This document shows positions 36,107-51,435 of a DNA stretch of 64,000 nucleotides, in pieces. Each line of letters opens with the position of its first letter. The first letter of the stretch is position 1. The position numbers and the translations under genes are program-made. The notes beneath the pieces are model-generated. The model had not been told where the DNA came from. It saw nothing but the letters and a program-made list of their open reading frames with translations, and ran no database searches. Location of the stretch: assembly GCA_905250025.1 (NCBI GenBank), contig CAJNOJ010000006.1:1-64000 (forward strand), read 5' to 3'. This DNA comes from Adineta ricciae. Lineage: Eukaryota > Rotifera > Eurotatoria > Adinetida > Adinetidae.

Positions 36107-37191
36107 ATCTGAAAAACAAAAAAACAATTTTCAAAAAGTCCAATGACAATCAAGGTACAAGGTAATTGATTTCGTTTATTTATTCATCTTACATGCCGTC
36201 TGGAGAATCACATCGGTGATCTCCGAAGAGAAAAACCTCGATGAAGAGTGACAACTGTTGAATTAAGCTAGCGGAAGAGTATCGATCATCTCAGTAGAGT
36301 TCAATATACTTCATTGATGTAGATTAAATATATCAAGACTGATATTCAAATTAAAATAGAACGAACACTAGAAAATTAACGTTCAGCATTGCATGTGCAT
36401 CTATCATCATCTCATTCCTATTCCATTGTTTTTTATGAAAGGAGAGGCTCATTATGAGCGTCGAAAGATGTCGCTCAATCGTTGTCTGTAGGAGAAATAG
36501 ATGCACACATATATAAATTGTTTCTTTCGTCGAGTGACATTTCACAGTTACGATACCAATATGACAGTTTCTCTTCTTTCTTGCGCGCGATTGACCTGGT
36601 GTACGTTTTTTGAAATCGAAAGTAACAAATATCGTTGACAATTTGATACACTATTAATTTTTTTCGTTCTACTGCTCTAAGAAAAGGTAGGATAGGAGCA
36701 AGGGCGAGGTGATTACACTGCGGTTGGTTGTATCTATGCCAAATTCAAAAATCGCCACGAAAACATGCACTCTAATAGTCATTTGTTTATGAATAAATAA
36801 CTCATCAATATAATTACATCTTCATTCAAATCTGATAGCACCCGTATTTAGAGATGTACTCAATTCGAACTTATAAACCGAAAGTGTCGAACTCAGTGTA
36901 TCCCTCGACACTTTGCCGCCTTAACGATCAGTGCAATCTTTGGATCTTGAATCATACTTGTACTCGTGTTCATAAATGGACGAAAATTGCTGTTTTTCAG
37001 TTGCATTAGTTAACCTATGAATGCTTTGGAAGATGATTTGATTGTCATGACTAGAAGGTTTTTATTCTCTGACAAAACTATTCATTTAATAGCTCACAAC
37101 AGATAAAAATAAAACAAAAAATATTGAGATTGCACAAAAAAAACTGACTGACATATGATACACGGATCACAAAAGAAATAATCATGAAGAT
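36107..37191. other. Intergenic spacer
   Basis: No supported gene. It holds the promoter of the PRDM-like gene on its left and the 3' flank of the next minus-strand gene on its right. Confidence 0.4.
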
Positions 37192-38484
37192 TCACATATG
37201 ATCATGATGATGTTCGTGATGATGTGAATGCGAATGCGAATGAGAATGCGAATGCTGACATTCGCCTTCGGGTGCTTTAAATCGGACACGTTGTCGCACC
37301 GATGCTCCTGTATTTTTACATGAATGAAGAATTCCATTTGAGGGTGTTGTTGATAGCAAAGAAGTCACTTCAGATTTGGATTCATCGGATAAATGTTTCG
37401 CAGCTTGACAGTCATCGTGTTCATCCAATCTAAAACGATCGATCAGATATTATATAAGAGTTAACTTTGAAGTTAAAGCATACTTCCAATCTGAATGTGT
37501 CACCACTCCGATTCCTACTAAACACATGCCGATGAAAATCACCAGCCAGAAAACAAGTGTGAAATTGACTAGAGGTTTCTATTATAGAATTAACTTTAAA
37601 ATGATCGAAAAGATAAGACTAAGACAAACTTACACGATATGTAGGTAATTCAAAATACCTTGTCGTTGTTAAATAAGCACAGACTTCAGCATACATTTGA
37701 TCTGAACAGAAGAGAAACTATCTAATTTATGTCAGTATTGACAATATCGAAACTTACGTTGTAATCTTATCCGTAAGTCACGAGGTATACCATGTGGAAT
37801 ACATTGACTTACCAGAGACTGAAACATAGCACAATTGAAAGATGAAAAGTTCTCGACAAAACTTAATTGATAACGTACAGAACACTGAGAACGCAACACA
37901 ATGAGTTGTTGTTCATTGATGACTCGTTTTGGCCTCTTCTTCGTTACATGAATGTTACGTGCGAACGGATTAAGAGATTTCAACGAGCGTTTTGGGCGTT
38001 TCAAAGCGTCACATCGAAATATAGAACAGTAATTTGATAAGCATATTGATTGTTCGCCCTAAATATTCATTTACTATTACAATGGAAAGCAGATCAATCA
38101 TTCTTACTGGTAACAATGTGTTATTATGTCGGTTAACGAAATGCATATCAAGATAATATTCCGAATAGAATGTTTTATTACAATATTTACACAACCATTT
38201 ATCATTGGAAACTTTCACTTTATGTAATTCTTGTCGATAATAGAGATCTCGCATAGGCGACAGGACACATTCAAGTGGAATTGCCAGTTGATTTTTTTCA
38301 TAGATAGGTCCTAATGCCTGAAGTGAGAAAGTACATGGATGACGAGAAAATGCGAAGTTCGAATTGGTATTACTCGTGTAAAATAATCACGAACAATTCG
38401 ACTGCCTTCACGTGAACATGGTTTGTTAGTAGAGCTGAACTGAATGATCGCGAGTAGAATGAGAATTAAAATTGAATTAATCAT
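37192..38484 (-). CDS. Secretory C2H2-finger membrane protein with His-rich tail
   Basis: ATG 38484 gives a clear signal peptide (MINSILILILLAIIQFSSTN). Exons joined by GT-AG introns then read SREGSRIVRDYFTR-ALGPIY, PLECVLSPMRDLYYRQELHK, and a single C2H2 finger WLCKYCNKTFYSEYYLDMHF..RH. Next come a cysteine-bearing region (SNYCSIFRC, RSQCS-SLVSQC), DQMYAEVCAYL, one membrane helix (FTLVFWLVIFIGMCLVGIGVV) and a cytosolic tail that ends in alternating His-Ser then HHHEHHHDHM. The DNA for the His-Ser run is a GAATGC-type tandem repeat at about 37215-37255. A secreted or luminal single C2H2 protein of this layout is, to my knowledge, a conserved but little-studied animal family; I cannot name it. 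The His tail suggests metal binding. Upstream in-frame ATG 38541 is possible but spoils the signal peptide. Confidence 0.78.
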
Positions 38485-38836
38485 CGTTTTAACATTCTTT
38501 CTAGAACATAAACGAAAAAGATAGAATTGGGTTAATATCATAATGGTAAATATAGGAAAATTATATTCATAAAAACGAAAAACGTTGTAAGCATAACAAT
38601 AAATAAATTATCACATCGAGCATCAGTGTTGAGATTTACATCAGTCACTATTTAGTTCGGGTCGGTCGGTTTTTTGGACGAAAAGGCAAAATTCTGACTG
38701 TTGAATTGATCACGTTCATTTCACACGAGTTTCATTTGCGACGTAGGTAAAGACACTGAAAATAAAATACTTTAAATATCTTCAAAATAAAAGAAATCAA
38801 CTTGGTTCAAACAAATTTTTCGTGAGAAAGTTTTCA

Positions 38837-39972
38837 TCAAACAATTTGAAATAGGAAAACAAACTTTTGAGAATTTGTTGTTAGATCTTGTGTATTAGAT
38901 GTCGAATTTAGGAGTTGGTGAGACTGTTGTCCACGATCAGTATTGTGCGTACTTGTAACTGACTTGTTTTTCTTTGTTGTATATTCCAAATAACTGAATA
39001 TTGTACCGCCAATTAGCGATAAGGCAATGCCGATCACGGTATTTGTATTGATAGAAAATCGATCGAAAACAAATAAACCAAAGAAGACTTGAAGGATACT
39101 TTTCAGCACACCAACAACACTAAATGAAAAGATACATTTCGATGACGAAAAAGAAAGCGAAGGATCACGATGGAAACCTTGTTGTTAATGCAGAATTTCT
39201 CATTGTGCACCAAAATGTTGCACCATTGAGTAGTCCACCACCAAATGTTGATGCTAAGAAATATAACCAAAATGTAGATGTATGATAATTGTTATACATT
39301 TGAACACTGGATAATTCATCTGTGAATAAAATCATTAAAACAAATACCATTGGTAAAGACAGTAAACTGTTGATATAGAGAACTTCGCTGGATGTTTTCT
39401 GTTCACTAGCGCGTTGAATAGTTAAAAGATAAAGTGTTTGAAAGACAACACTTAGGCCACCAATGATGTATGACTCGAGATGAAACGTTAAATCTCCAGC
39501 TGATGTTATGACAGCACCAATGGTGATCGTAAACACGCAAAAGCCCACTTTGATATTCAATTTCTGTTTACGTAGGACGAGTGCTTGCATAACAAATGTC
39601 AATGCGGGCGTACATCGCTGAAAAACCAGTAGATAATTAGCATGATATAGAAACCTAGGCAAGTGAATTTACCTTTATTACAACATAGATAGCTACATTC
39701 AGTTTCATTAAGGCTTGTAAAGATAATATTGTACTTAAACTATAGAAAATCGACGGAACCAGAAATATATAAGTATCATTTTTTGTCATCGATGGCACAG
39801 ACATTAATCGGAGATGGCCAAGTACGTGAAAGGATAGCAGTACGAACAAGAGTTGTACAAGTATGACAAATAAACTATTTCGGAAGTCGGATATTTCGAA
39901 GAGTGCTTTATTAAGGAATGCCATGGAGAAAGAGAGAAATCCATAGATGAGCATCGATGGTAGATGCAACAT
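38837..39972 (-). CDS. SLC35-type nucleotide-sugar transporter (DMT superfamily)
   Basis: Golgi/ER antiporter-type protein importing nucleotide sugars (family inference). Three exons starting at ATG 39972 (MLHLPSMLIYGFLSFSMAFL). About ten hydrophobic helices can be counted. Family features include NKALFE in helix 1, LMKLNVAIYVVIK-RCTPALTF before the middle helices, the second EamA-like half (GFCVFTITIGAVITSAGDLT), and SVVGVLKSILQVFFGLFVFD in the last part, close to SLC35D. GIALSLIGGTIFSYLEY closes the core. A polar cytosolic tail of about 45 residues follows. Splices at VVIK-RCTP and ALTT-SVVG keep the frame. Which sugar is carried cannot be told. Confidence 0.82.
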
Positions 39973-40726
39973 TTTTGAAATCTTAAAACAAAGAGGAGAA
40001 GTATGTGACAAAACATTTGTTTTGTATTATAAGAAATTTCAGGTTTTATTATTCAAAATACATGTAATTACAAAAAGACATATAGCAGAGCAAAATATTG
40101 AAGTGTAAAATAAATCGACGAGAGTTCTTTGAAGTCAAACAATCACTAAACAAATAAGTATGCAATGATCAAATGAGAATAAATATGAAAAAAATCTTCG
40201 CTAACAAATCTGTTTTGTCTCATGTTTATTTTTGTATCAACGAGATCAGTCCTAACTAAGTCCCAATGTTGTTCTAACTAGATAAAAAGAAAAAGAAACA
40301 TGATTATAAATTAAGAAAATGTTCAAATATCTTGCCTCTTTTCTTTATTTTCAAAGAGAGCAGAGCTTAATTCTTGATTAAGCGTTTTCTTTATTTTTCT
40401 CTGACAGATATCGTCATTCCAAAACTTTCCTTTTACTTTTATATAATGACAAGCGTGCTTTTCAAATTTAGTTTTCTTCTCTGTATCATTGTCCATAGAT
40501 CCTTAAAGTAAATGAAGAAGAGAAAAGAATAAGATTCACAGAACAGAAAAAAGAAAAGAAAAATCAAATGATATATGTCTATATTAGTAGAATTGTACAC
40601 GACGAAGACGCAAAACAAAATGAACGAAAAAAAAACGAATGAAGTTTGATAATAAATGATGGGTTTTCTTAGTAGCCCTGGACAAGTTTTTAAAGAAAGA
40701 GAAAATCCTACATTTTCATTTGTATT
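39973..40726. other. Intergenic spacer
   Basis: AT-rich, with A-rich runs near 40530-40640. No supported coding exon. It lies between the transporter start and the 3' end of the FHA-kinase gene. Confidence 0.4.
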
Positions 40727-43560
<2,834 letters not shown>

Positions 43561-43891
43561 TGTATCTGAAAGACAAAACAGATCAAGTTAATTCTTATCC
43601 TCAGACATCGATCATCATGAAGTGCATGTGTGAGAGAGAAAAGCTAAAAGTAGTTTTTCTGTTTCATTTTTTTTTCTAACATACGATTAGACTGCTTTTT
43701 TGATCATCACAGTTCATATCATAGGAAGTAGATACACTTTTTCACAATCATCCATTCTGTTGGTCAAGTGATATGATTCGATGATGAAAAGTAGACCATC
43801 TGAAAAACACACAATCAACAGTAATCTTAAACTAATCTTTTCCAAAGAAAGCAAAGAGAAACAACGGTGAGGAACATCTTGCCAAATTGAA

Positions 43892-44817
43892 CTATTTCGA
43901 TTCCTCGTCATTATCTGAAGTATCGTTGGCTGATGAACTTGGCAGCAGAGATTCGTCATTGAATGGTGATAAGATAGATAGAAGCATGGCTTGAGCTTTC
44001 TCTTTTTGTTTCAGTGCACGTTTCGCTTCTTTAGCTTTTTGTGTTTCCTCTTTTTCGTGATCAATTGCACGCAATTCACTTTGTAATTGTTTCAATTCAA
44101 CATCAGGTACATAACGAAATTCATCATCAGCTGGATTGGGTAAGTCGATTTTCAATTCTACACCTTCCGGAATATTTAAACGAATACATTCGAATAGAAT
44201 CGGTGCGATGGTTGCTTTGACTTTCGCAAACTAAATTCAAATCAACTGACAATTGTCTTGTCTTGCTCGTACTGATATTCTCACCTTAACTATACGATGA
44301 TACAGGTTTAAATGATGTTCAACATCGATTTGTGCACTACGCGGTTTAAGAATTGTCACACGAGATGATTTAGCTGGAATTGCAACACTGGAAATAATGA
44401 AAACTACAACGAATCATCTATAGAAATGATCACATACGCTTCAGGAACTTTAATATCTAGTGTGTTGGCAAGTTTTTGTATATATCGAAAATAACCTTCG
44501 AGTACAACGTAATCATATCCTCGTATAGAGACAGCCAACGATGAATAGTTTGGATAAAGGTCAGTTTCGAATAGATAAGGCGGTTCGTAGATGATACCTC
44601 GATTCGTTGTTGGATCGGGAACTGCGCATATCGTTTCTACTTTGTCATTCCTTGATTTGATGGTTTGTATTCGTTCACCGGATCTGAATGTATGTACAAA
44701 GTAAGACAGATATGGCAAGAGAAAGATGTGAAATTACTTGTTAAAACGTACGAAAAGACATGGACGATATGTGGATGGCGTTAAAAGAGGTTTTACACGA
44801 GCTAATATACTGCTCAT
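43892..44817 (-). CDS. MRPL48: Mitochondrial large ribosomal subunit protein mL48
   Basis: S10-fold protein of the mitochondrial ribosome. ATG 44817 gives a basic, Ser/Leu-rich presequence (MSSILARVKPLLTPS) fit for mitochondrial import. Splices join RFNK-SGERIQTI, VPE-AVAIPAKSSRVTIL, and the segment before VDLTKFAKVKATIAPILFEC. Family landmarks are IRGYDYVVLEGYFRYIQKLA, LDIKVPEAVAIPAKS, LYHRIVKV and CIRLNIPEGVELKIDLP. The C-terminal 70 residues form a Lys/Glu-rich helix (ELKQLQSELRAIDHEKEE) and an acidic end, longer than in vertebrates. Single-copy housekeeping gene by nature. It lies 331 bases downstream of (and in the same direction as) the kinase gene. Confidence 0.82.
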
Positions 44818-45492
44818 TGTGATATATTTCTAAGAATGTGCCACTCAAAATTGAGTTATTCGAAATGCAATATCTGTCGCAAGAAATGAAATAAATAAAC
44901 AAATAACCGAAATCACCAATCAAAATCCGTCATTATCCTCTGCAGTAAGATTGGACAGATGTCGTTAAAAGATGTAAAAATATCACGTTTCAATTTTCCA
45001 TCGACAATGATGCAAGCGAATACGTGAATATTTTATTTTATTTCGTATCATTCGATTTCAGTCGAAGGACTCATTTTTCCCCTATCTACGAATATCTAAT
45101 TATTTTAGTTTAATAAAGTTTGTTACGATTTTTGTGAAATCTGCGATATGGAAAAAGCAATTTCCGTAAGTGGAGTCAAAATATGAAAACAATAAGTTAA
45201 GGGAAATGAGAAATCTTCCTGCTTGCTTTGTGTGACACTGACTTTAAGCGAATTTTTGTTCAAGTTTCTTTTCTTGCATGTCTGATTAGAAAGTGCACTC
45301 CATACTTGGAGCCGTGATAGTATAGGTATCAGTCGTTATTCAAAATGAAAAGCTACGAGAGAAATTAGGTATCATATAATAGTTAGATTTATTTTTGAAA
45401 TGATTAAAATGATGTATTCTTTATAATATAGTTTCTAGATTGAATGCTATGAATGAATGCGGCTTCGTGTTTATGATCGAACGGCAAATTGT

Positions 45493-46900
45493 TTAGTTTT
45501 TGTAATTACGTGGATTGAGAGCATCAAGAACTTGATTAAGATCGCCTTTTTTCGATTTGATCAGTTCGCTCAAAACGCCGTTGGAATCGACGAAGCCCAT
45601 TGCAGTCATTCGCTCGATGCATTCATCAATTTTCTTCTGCTCTTCTGCTTGTTTATCATCAGTTGCAGCAGCTGTTGTTGCAGGCGGCACTTGAAACATC
45701 GGGTTGAACATGGTCTGAAGTTGATCGAGAAGGTTGCCGAACGATGGTGCGCCAGCAGCACCTCCATTTGATGGAGGAGCGGTAGGTTTTGGTTCAGTAC
45801 TAGCACTAGCGCTCGCACTGTCGCCCGTTGCTGCTGTTGCTGAAGCTTCTTCAGGCGTTTGTTTCGTTTCAGATTGTTCAGCTGGTTTTTGGCCTTGTTG
45901 TTGATCAACGAAGTAATCGCAATCAATGCCAAACGGTGAGAGGATTTCTTGAAGAAATTTACCAACGTTTTCCAAAAGGGTATGTTGATCGACAGGTTTA
46001 TTTGCTTGTTCACCAGTTTTGAATTGGTTAAGCATTTCGTTGATTTTTTCTGTACGAAAAGCTTCGGGTAAATGAGCTTCAACTAATTCAGCTAATTCTT
46101 TGCCATTAAATTGGCTAAGAAAGGCAGCCATATCAGGTGGCATAGGAAAACCGGCTGAGGCACCGGCAGCTTGTTGGTTCATGAACTGACGCCAGAAACG
46201 AGGACCACAACCATATCGACCAGCACCAAATGGTCCACCACCGCATCGACCGGGACCGAATGAGCCGCGACCACATCGACGATGTCCACCAAAGAATCGT
46301 TGAGATGGACGGGTCATTTTGATCATGTTATGTTCTGGATGAAGTTTTTTATCCGAGCATCCTTGGCATAAATCATAATCCGGGCATTCAACACATCTAA
46401 GCATACGAATACATAGAACATATGAAAACATTATCATGTTTCTATTGAAACTTACTTGTAACGATTTCCGATGACAGGACCTTGACAACCATCACAAGTT
46501 ACACCTGCGTGGAGAGTTGCGTTTTCAGTTGTTTCTTCGGATTTTTTCACTTTCGGTTTAACATAGATTTTCATTACGCCACCTGCCGGAACGGTGCTCA
46601 AAGCCGATCGCAATTCATTATTCGATGAAAATGTAATACGGTCATTATCTTCATCGACATATTGCAATGTAAATTGCCCTTGAGGATAATCACTATTTAA
46701 TTGCGTAATCGTTGTTTCCAATGCTTGGTAAACATCATTGCTTGATGATACATCGATCTATTAATAGCAACAACAATCATTCACTTAGTTCAATGAGTTT
46801 TAAGAGATTATCTTACGGCAAATCGACGAATTTCTGGTTGACTTTCAACCAAATCGTTGTAATAAGCTTTAACGATAACTTGTTGTTGTGCAGACGACAT
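45493..46900 (-). CDS. SQSTM1: Sequestosome-1/p62-like autophagy receptor (PB1-ZZ-UBA)
   Basis: Selective autophagy receptor linking ubiquitinated cargo to the autophagosome. Three exons (46900-46817, 46757-46456, 46396-45493); frame closes at 429 residues (human 440). PB1 domain about 1-95: VIVKAYYND (basic face Lys), then QYVDEDNDRITFSSNNELRS (acidic OPCA part). ZZ zinc finger about 112-158: [36 protein letters not shown]. Next is a Gly/Arg/Cys-rich stretch (RRCGRGSFGPGRCGGGPFG) where vertebrate p62 has no such repeat, then a disordered Thr/Ala/Glu region. The UBA at about 385-425 has KIDECIERMTAMGFVDSNGV and LNQVLDALNP. I see no canonical acidic W-x-x-L LIR; SFGNLLDQL is a weak candidate. 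Upstream are a TATA box and a CACGTG E-box. Confidence 0.92.
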
Positions 46901-46959
46901 AGTGCAAATACTGTTTTACTTTAGTTGATTTAAATGAACAGCATAGTATTACAGACGTC

Positions 46960-46967
46960 CTTTTATA
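46960..46967 (-). promoter_or_regulatory. TATA box of the p62 gene
   Basis: TATAAAAG on the minus strand, 60 bases upstream of the p62 ATG at 46900. The position is normal for a core promoter with a roughly 30-base leader. Confidence 0.55.
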
Positions 46968-47091
46968 TGCTATTGTGAGCGATGAGTAATCGTAGAAAAG
47001 TGTAGAAGAAAAATAAGCGTTACTTAAGAACGAAAGAGAACGGGTCGACGTGTCGTGCCCTAAAAAGCTAGAGAATGATAGAAAGATGTTT

Positions 47092-47097
47092 CACGTG
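47092..47097. promoter_or_regulatory. E-box CACGTG (possible CLEAR-type site)
   Basis: TTTCACGTGCTT sits about 130 bases upstream of the p62 TATA box. The core TCACGTG matches the MiT/TFE (CLEAR) consensus on one side only. In animals p62 is a known TFEB/MiT target, so the placement is suggestive. A chance six-base match is possible. Confidence 0.3.
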
Positions 47098-48620
47098 CTT
47101 GTTACTCATTGTCGAATAGTGCCTCGTAATGCTTACACTGCATGTTTTTCTATATATTTTCTCGAGAGAAGATATCTGTGAATTACAAAACATTTTTCTT
47201 CTCGACTTTTCACTTCTTGTGAAATATCAGCGGCTACAGAATATTCAAGAATGTTCCACACCCGATTATGCAATCACTAGAGGTTTTCTATTATTAACAA
47301 ATACGAAAAGAAATCGTCGACGAGAAAGCGAGCTAGATATTTTTTAAATTGACAGAACAAAAAATCATGCGAACGGCGCAGAGAAAAGTGTTGATTTTGT
47401 ATCAATTTGTCATATTTAAGTACGCAACTGTCAATTCGGAAACAAATTCAGTGCAAAACTGCCAGTTCCAATAAAGCAGCACTTTGACAGATGAAAGTCG
47501 ACAAGTAGTAAACATAACATACCACAGATATCTTGTTCGATTTATTAACTATGCCCTCGATGACTGTGTGGAATCTGTAGTAATCTCAATAATACATGTT
47601 CTGATTAAATTAGTATGTAGAACCACAGCGTGAGAGCTTTGTGTGGGGTAAAGAGTCTGAAATTGATGCAATCATGCTTCAAGTTTAGTTGTTCATCTCA
47701 ATCTAGATTTGAAAAGCGTCGTGCACAGCAACTTTTTGCACTTGTGAGATAAGTATGTATGTCTTTGTCACCTAATTATATATCCGACAGATATTTGACA
47801 TGATTTTACAGTAAAAAAACAGGTCATCAAGGATGTTTTACTTTTTTTTCACGTTTACTTTTCTTCAACAAGCGCTATACATATTATTTGCACACGCAAA
47901 TATCACATAACGAACAATTTTTCAGACATAATTATGCCAAGTTGATTCCCTTTATTTGATCTAGTACGAAATAAACAAGGTCGGCGCACGTATAACTAGC
48001 AGATTAATAAGAATATATGACATACAAATCTATAAATGTCAGTGTTTATTTCCAAGACAGTCTATCAGAGCAGTTTGACGAATGAATAATCCTCCCTAAT
48101 AAGAATAAACCCAATGAACGCATATTCTTTTGATGTATCACTTGCCACATCAAGATTTTCTTCCTTCCTTTTTTTTATCTCCTTATTCAAAAAGCAATCT
48201 TATCAAAAGAAAAGCCTTCATCCTACCCGGAGAGATCAGATTATTATTCTCGAAGTCATTTTCACAGTGACACTAGTTTATATAGAATTTCCTAAATACT
48301 TCCTCATCCTATTACCATCAAACTGTGAGGGTCACTAAGTCCAACAGAAAGTTGTATTTTAAATCAATAAGGTGACTTTTTTTGACAAAATCAACAGAGA
48401 AGCTAGTTTGTTGACTTATATATTTGTCCTTCATAATAAAAATTTCCATGACATTTCGAGTGAAGTGAAATTGCTTTTTCTCTCTTATCAAATTCTTTTC
48501 AACGAAGTACTCTTTTGTATGCTTAAGTAGAAAAGTCTTTATTGTCAGAGAAAAAAAAGTAGTGTCCATAATTAAAGCCTAATTCCATTTCTGTGATGAT
48601 CATGAGCAGCCGAGAGAGAC

Positions 48621-49800
48621 TCATCTTCTGCGATTTTCGACGAAATGAGAAAAATCCTGAAAATTGAAATGTGAGTATAGAGAATAACCAGAAATCAAAC
48701 GGCAAAATCTTACGATCAAAAACAGAGCACCGAGAGCGACTGCCTTCATTCGAACACTAAGATCCACGGGCACTGAAAAGCAAAATTTTCACTTTCACGC
48801 AAATCACATCATATTTTCCTACTTTGAAGTGTAAATGTATCAGAACTAGTCATCGATTCGGCAATAAATCCAGCGTATTTTTTATAAATTGCCCCTACCT
48901 CAGTCGCACCGTCTGTTCCATAGACCTAAACAAATCGATGACGATATCGAAATTCACTAGAGACTATTATTCGCAACCAACCGTAAATTTATTCTCACAG
49001 CAACATGCATACGGTCCATCGCACATACAACCAGGTCCGACGATTTTTAATACTGGATTATCTCGTTCATCCTTGAGTGTATAATGTATACGCCAACAGC
49101 TGCATCTGAATGAAAGAATAAGATCGAAATTCGTTTTATCATTTTCTAAACTCTTTATCATACTCTTGAGTAACTGAACCGATAACAGTACCCGGTGGTG
49201 ACTCAACCATAATCTCTTGACTACAGCCGCCACAACATGCAAACCAACAACATCCAGAACAACATTTAAACTCTCGCCGAAGACGAATCAGTTCCTGCAC
49301 GATACAGTAAGTCAAAAATTGATTGCAGGTTTTTTTTTCTAAATATTTGTTTTGAACCAACCTGATTTGCACTATCAACGATATGAAGATCAAATCGACG
49401 AGTTTGTGGACAATATGCTCGTTGACATAAATCCGATTCTAGAATGAAATAATAACTCTTCGATATTCAAAGTAGCTCTTATCATAATATTCTTTACCTT
49501 CGAATGCATAGTATACTTGTTCATTTTTATTATTGAATATTCCGTATTTAGCACTTCCGGGTATTCCTACCATCACTAGACGAAATGACATTCGTTTTAT
49601 TCCCCCACAATAAACGACAAAACTTTCATACATTCTGTCAAGGATAATGTTTGTTTGACTACTAGCGAATCTAAAGGTTTTAAATAAGCTAAACCACTTG
49701 GGTCACCTGCTGGTTTGTCCATCCATCTTATTTGTTGAGGATTCAAAATATTATTATTGAGCATTTGATTAGCTTGAGCGATCAGTCCTGCCCGATTCAT
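48621..49800 (-). CDS. Phospholipid scramblase
   Basis: Ca2+-dependent lipid scramblase family protein, membrane-anchored near its C-terminus. ATG 49800 (MNRAGLIAQANQML) leads into RWMDKPAGDPSGLAYLKPLD, the usual scramblase entry. Exons join as LTE-LMVGIPGSAKYGIF, FE-ESDLCQRAYCPQTRRFDL, ANQ-ELIRLRREFKCCSGCCW, TQE-CSCWRIHYTLKDERDN, FT-VYGTDGATEVGAIYKKY, and LQ-MPVDLSVRMKAVALGALF. The cysteine clusters (CCSGCCWFACCGGC) are potential palmitoylation/metal sites, as in PLSCRs. The C-terminal helix ALGALFLI-DFSHF ends at TGA 48621 after a short basic tail. MPVDLSVRMKA covers the Ca-binding-like segment (family DxxxxxxxxA). The N-terminal proline-rich region of PLSCR1 is absent, so it resembles the short PLSCR5/2-like forms. 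Confidence 0.9.
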
Positions 49801-51435
49801 TTTGATTTTTTCCGTCTGTTTATGTGAAACTAATATAATTCTCTTTTGCTTTTAAATGCAGATTCCAATGACGTGAGCAACGAGAGAGAAGTTTTTATTT
49901 TGTTCTCGTCAACAACATTTCAATCGCTTCTGCACGTCACGACAATTCATTCGGTGACGTGCAACCATTTCGATAGAAAGCTAACAAGTGTACACCTCGA
50001 CATTGTAAACTACATCGATAAAAATAGCATATTTTGTATAAGATTAGTGAATTTGAATCAGCTGAAAATCAATTCCTTTGTAATTAACATGAAAGTCTTA
50101 TCTGTGGACGTATTCTACGTGACTGGGTCCTTTCTTAACGACTGAATTAAATTGCATCCTGCTGACGTAAACAAAAACTATGAGAGCGACCATGCAAATG
50201 TCCAGGTCGTCGATTGTGCCTTTGTTTAAAAGATCAGCATATAAGTCTAGCGCATAGATCACACTTCATGTACTAGAACAAGTCTGTACGAAGAGAGTAA
50301 AAAGCGTCTAATGGGCAGGTGAAAATATAATGATATACGAGCATAAAACTCGCCGAACGTATTACTTCACTGTCGGCAAAAGCAAAAACTTTATTTGCTG
50401 TTATTTTTATAACTAATAAAAGTCTTCTGTTGTGTCTAGATTCATATCATAAACGTTGCTTTTTTTCTTCCCTAGTCGGTTGAAATGATCCATTCTGTTG
50501 AATGTATAGCATTTTTGTGAGTGAAGAGAAACAACGATATAAGATGCTTTTCATAATTATTCATTACGTTTGATACCAAGATATTTAGAACTTTTATAGG
50601 AACATGAAGGAAAAAACTTGTCATTCTAACTGTCACTCCTCAGACACATTAGCATTACAAAACATAAATCCGCTTTACGGATATATCGTTGCTCGTTTTT
50701 TTTTCTTTCTTTGAAGATTTTCTCTCCTGCTTCTCCTTATCATTATGTTACTTTTCATCCGACTTCACATTTGTTTTCCTACGGTTGAGCATCATTTATT
50801 CCTATATTAAGATGCACAACTCGAAACTGACATGTCCGACTTCATTAGCGTACAATTTTGAGATCTATTAGTTCGAGCTGCTATTTAAACAATCTTTAAT
50901 GATAAACATACTGCAAGTAACACCATCATTAGCGCCAGTCTTTTGTCCTAACGAGTGTTGTTTTCCTGATTTTTTCTCTGCGTAAGATAAACACGCTTTT
51001 TAGTCTCACATGCTGATCGATATATGTATATATACAAAGTTTAATTGCGGAAGTACGAAACATGTAAACCTACTTGATCAAACATTGAGTTTTTCTTTCT
51101 GCTTATTTCTCATTAGAGGAGAGTTTATGAGCTGATCAAGAGACTTGACTTTAGTCGAATATATTTCCAAACTGAACTGATTGATGCCAGTCATCAAAAT
51201 TTGTTTCTTTCTCATTCTTTTCATCTGCAAGTGCCAAATATCGCGTACGTTTACATAACATTTCCGAAAAGAAAGAAAACTATTAGTTGAGACAGAGTAT
51301 CCTTTGTAGAAGAGAAGATATACATCGTGCTATATATTTTAACATACTGACGTCATTTGGTTCATATTCTAAGAATATTAATTCTTTTCTAGATTACAAC
51401 AAAAGAATAATCTGCTTAACATTTCTTCTTTAATC
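49801..51435. other. Divergent spacer between scramblase and GPCR
   Basis: 1.6 kb of AT-rich sequence without a supported gene. It holds the promoters of both flanking genes. Frames at 49846-50145 and 50689-50871 lack domain or splice support. Confidence 0.4.

Larger units (their letters stand above)
46901..48620. other. p62 promoter and spacer
   Basis: Apart from the TATA and E-box elements, no supported feature. Frames at 47129-47347 and 48114-48338 show no domain and are not supported. Confidence 0.4.

Noticed and set aside
45606..46082. 158-codon minus-strand frame in the p62 gene
   Set aside because: Same strand but shifted frame of the p62 C-terminal exon; the UBA and PB1/ZZ frame is clearly the coding one.
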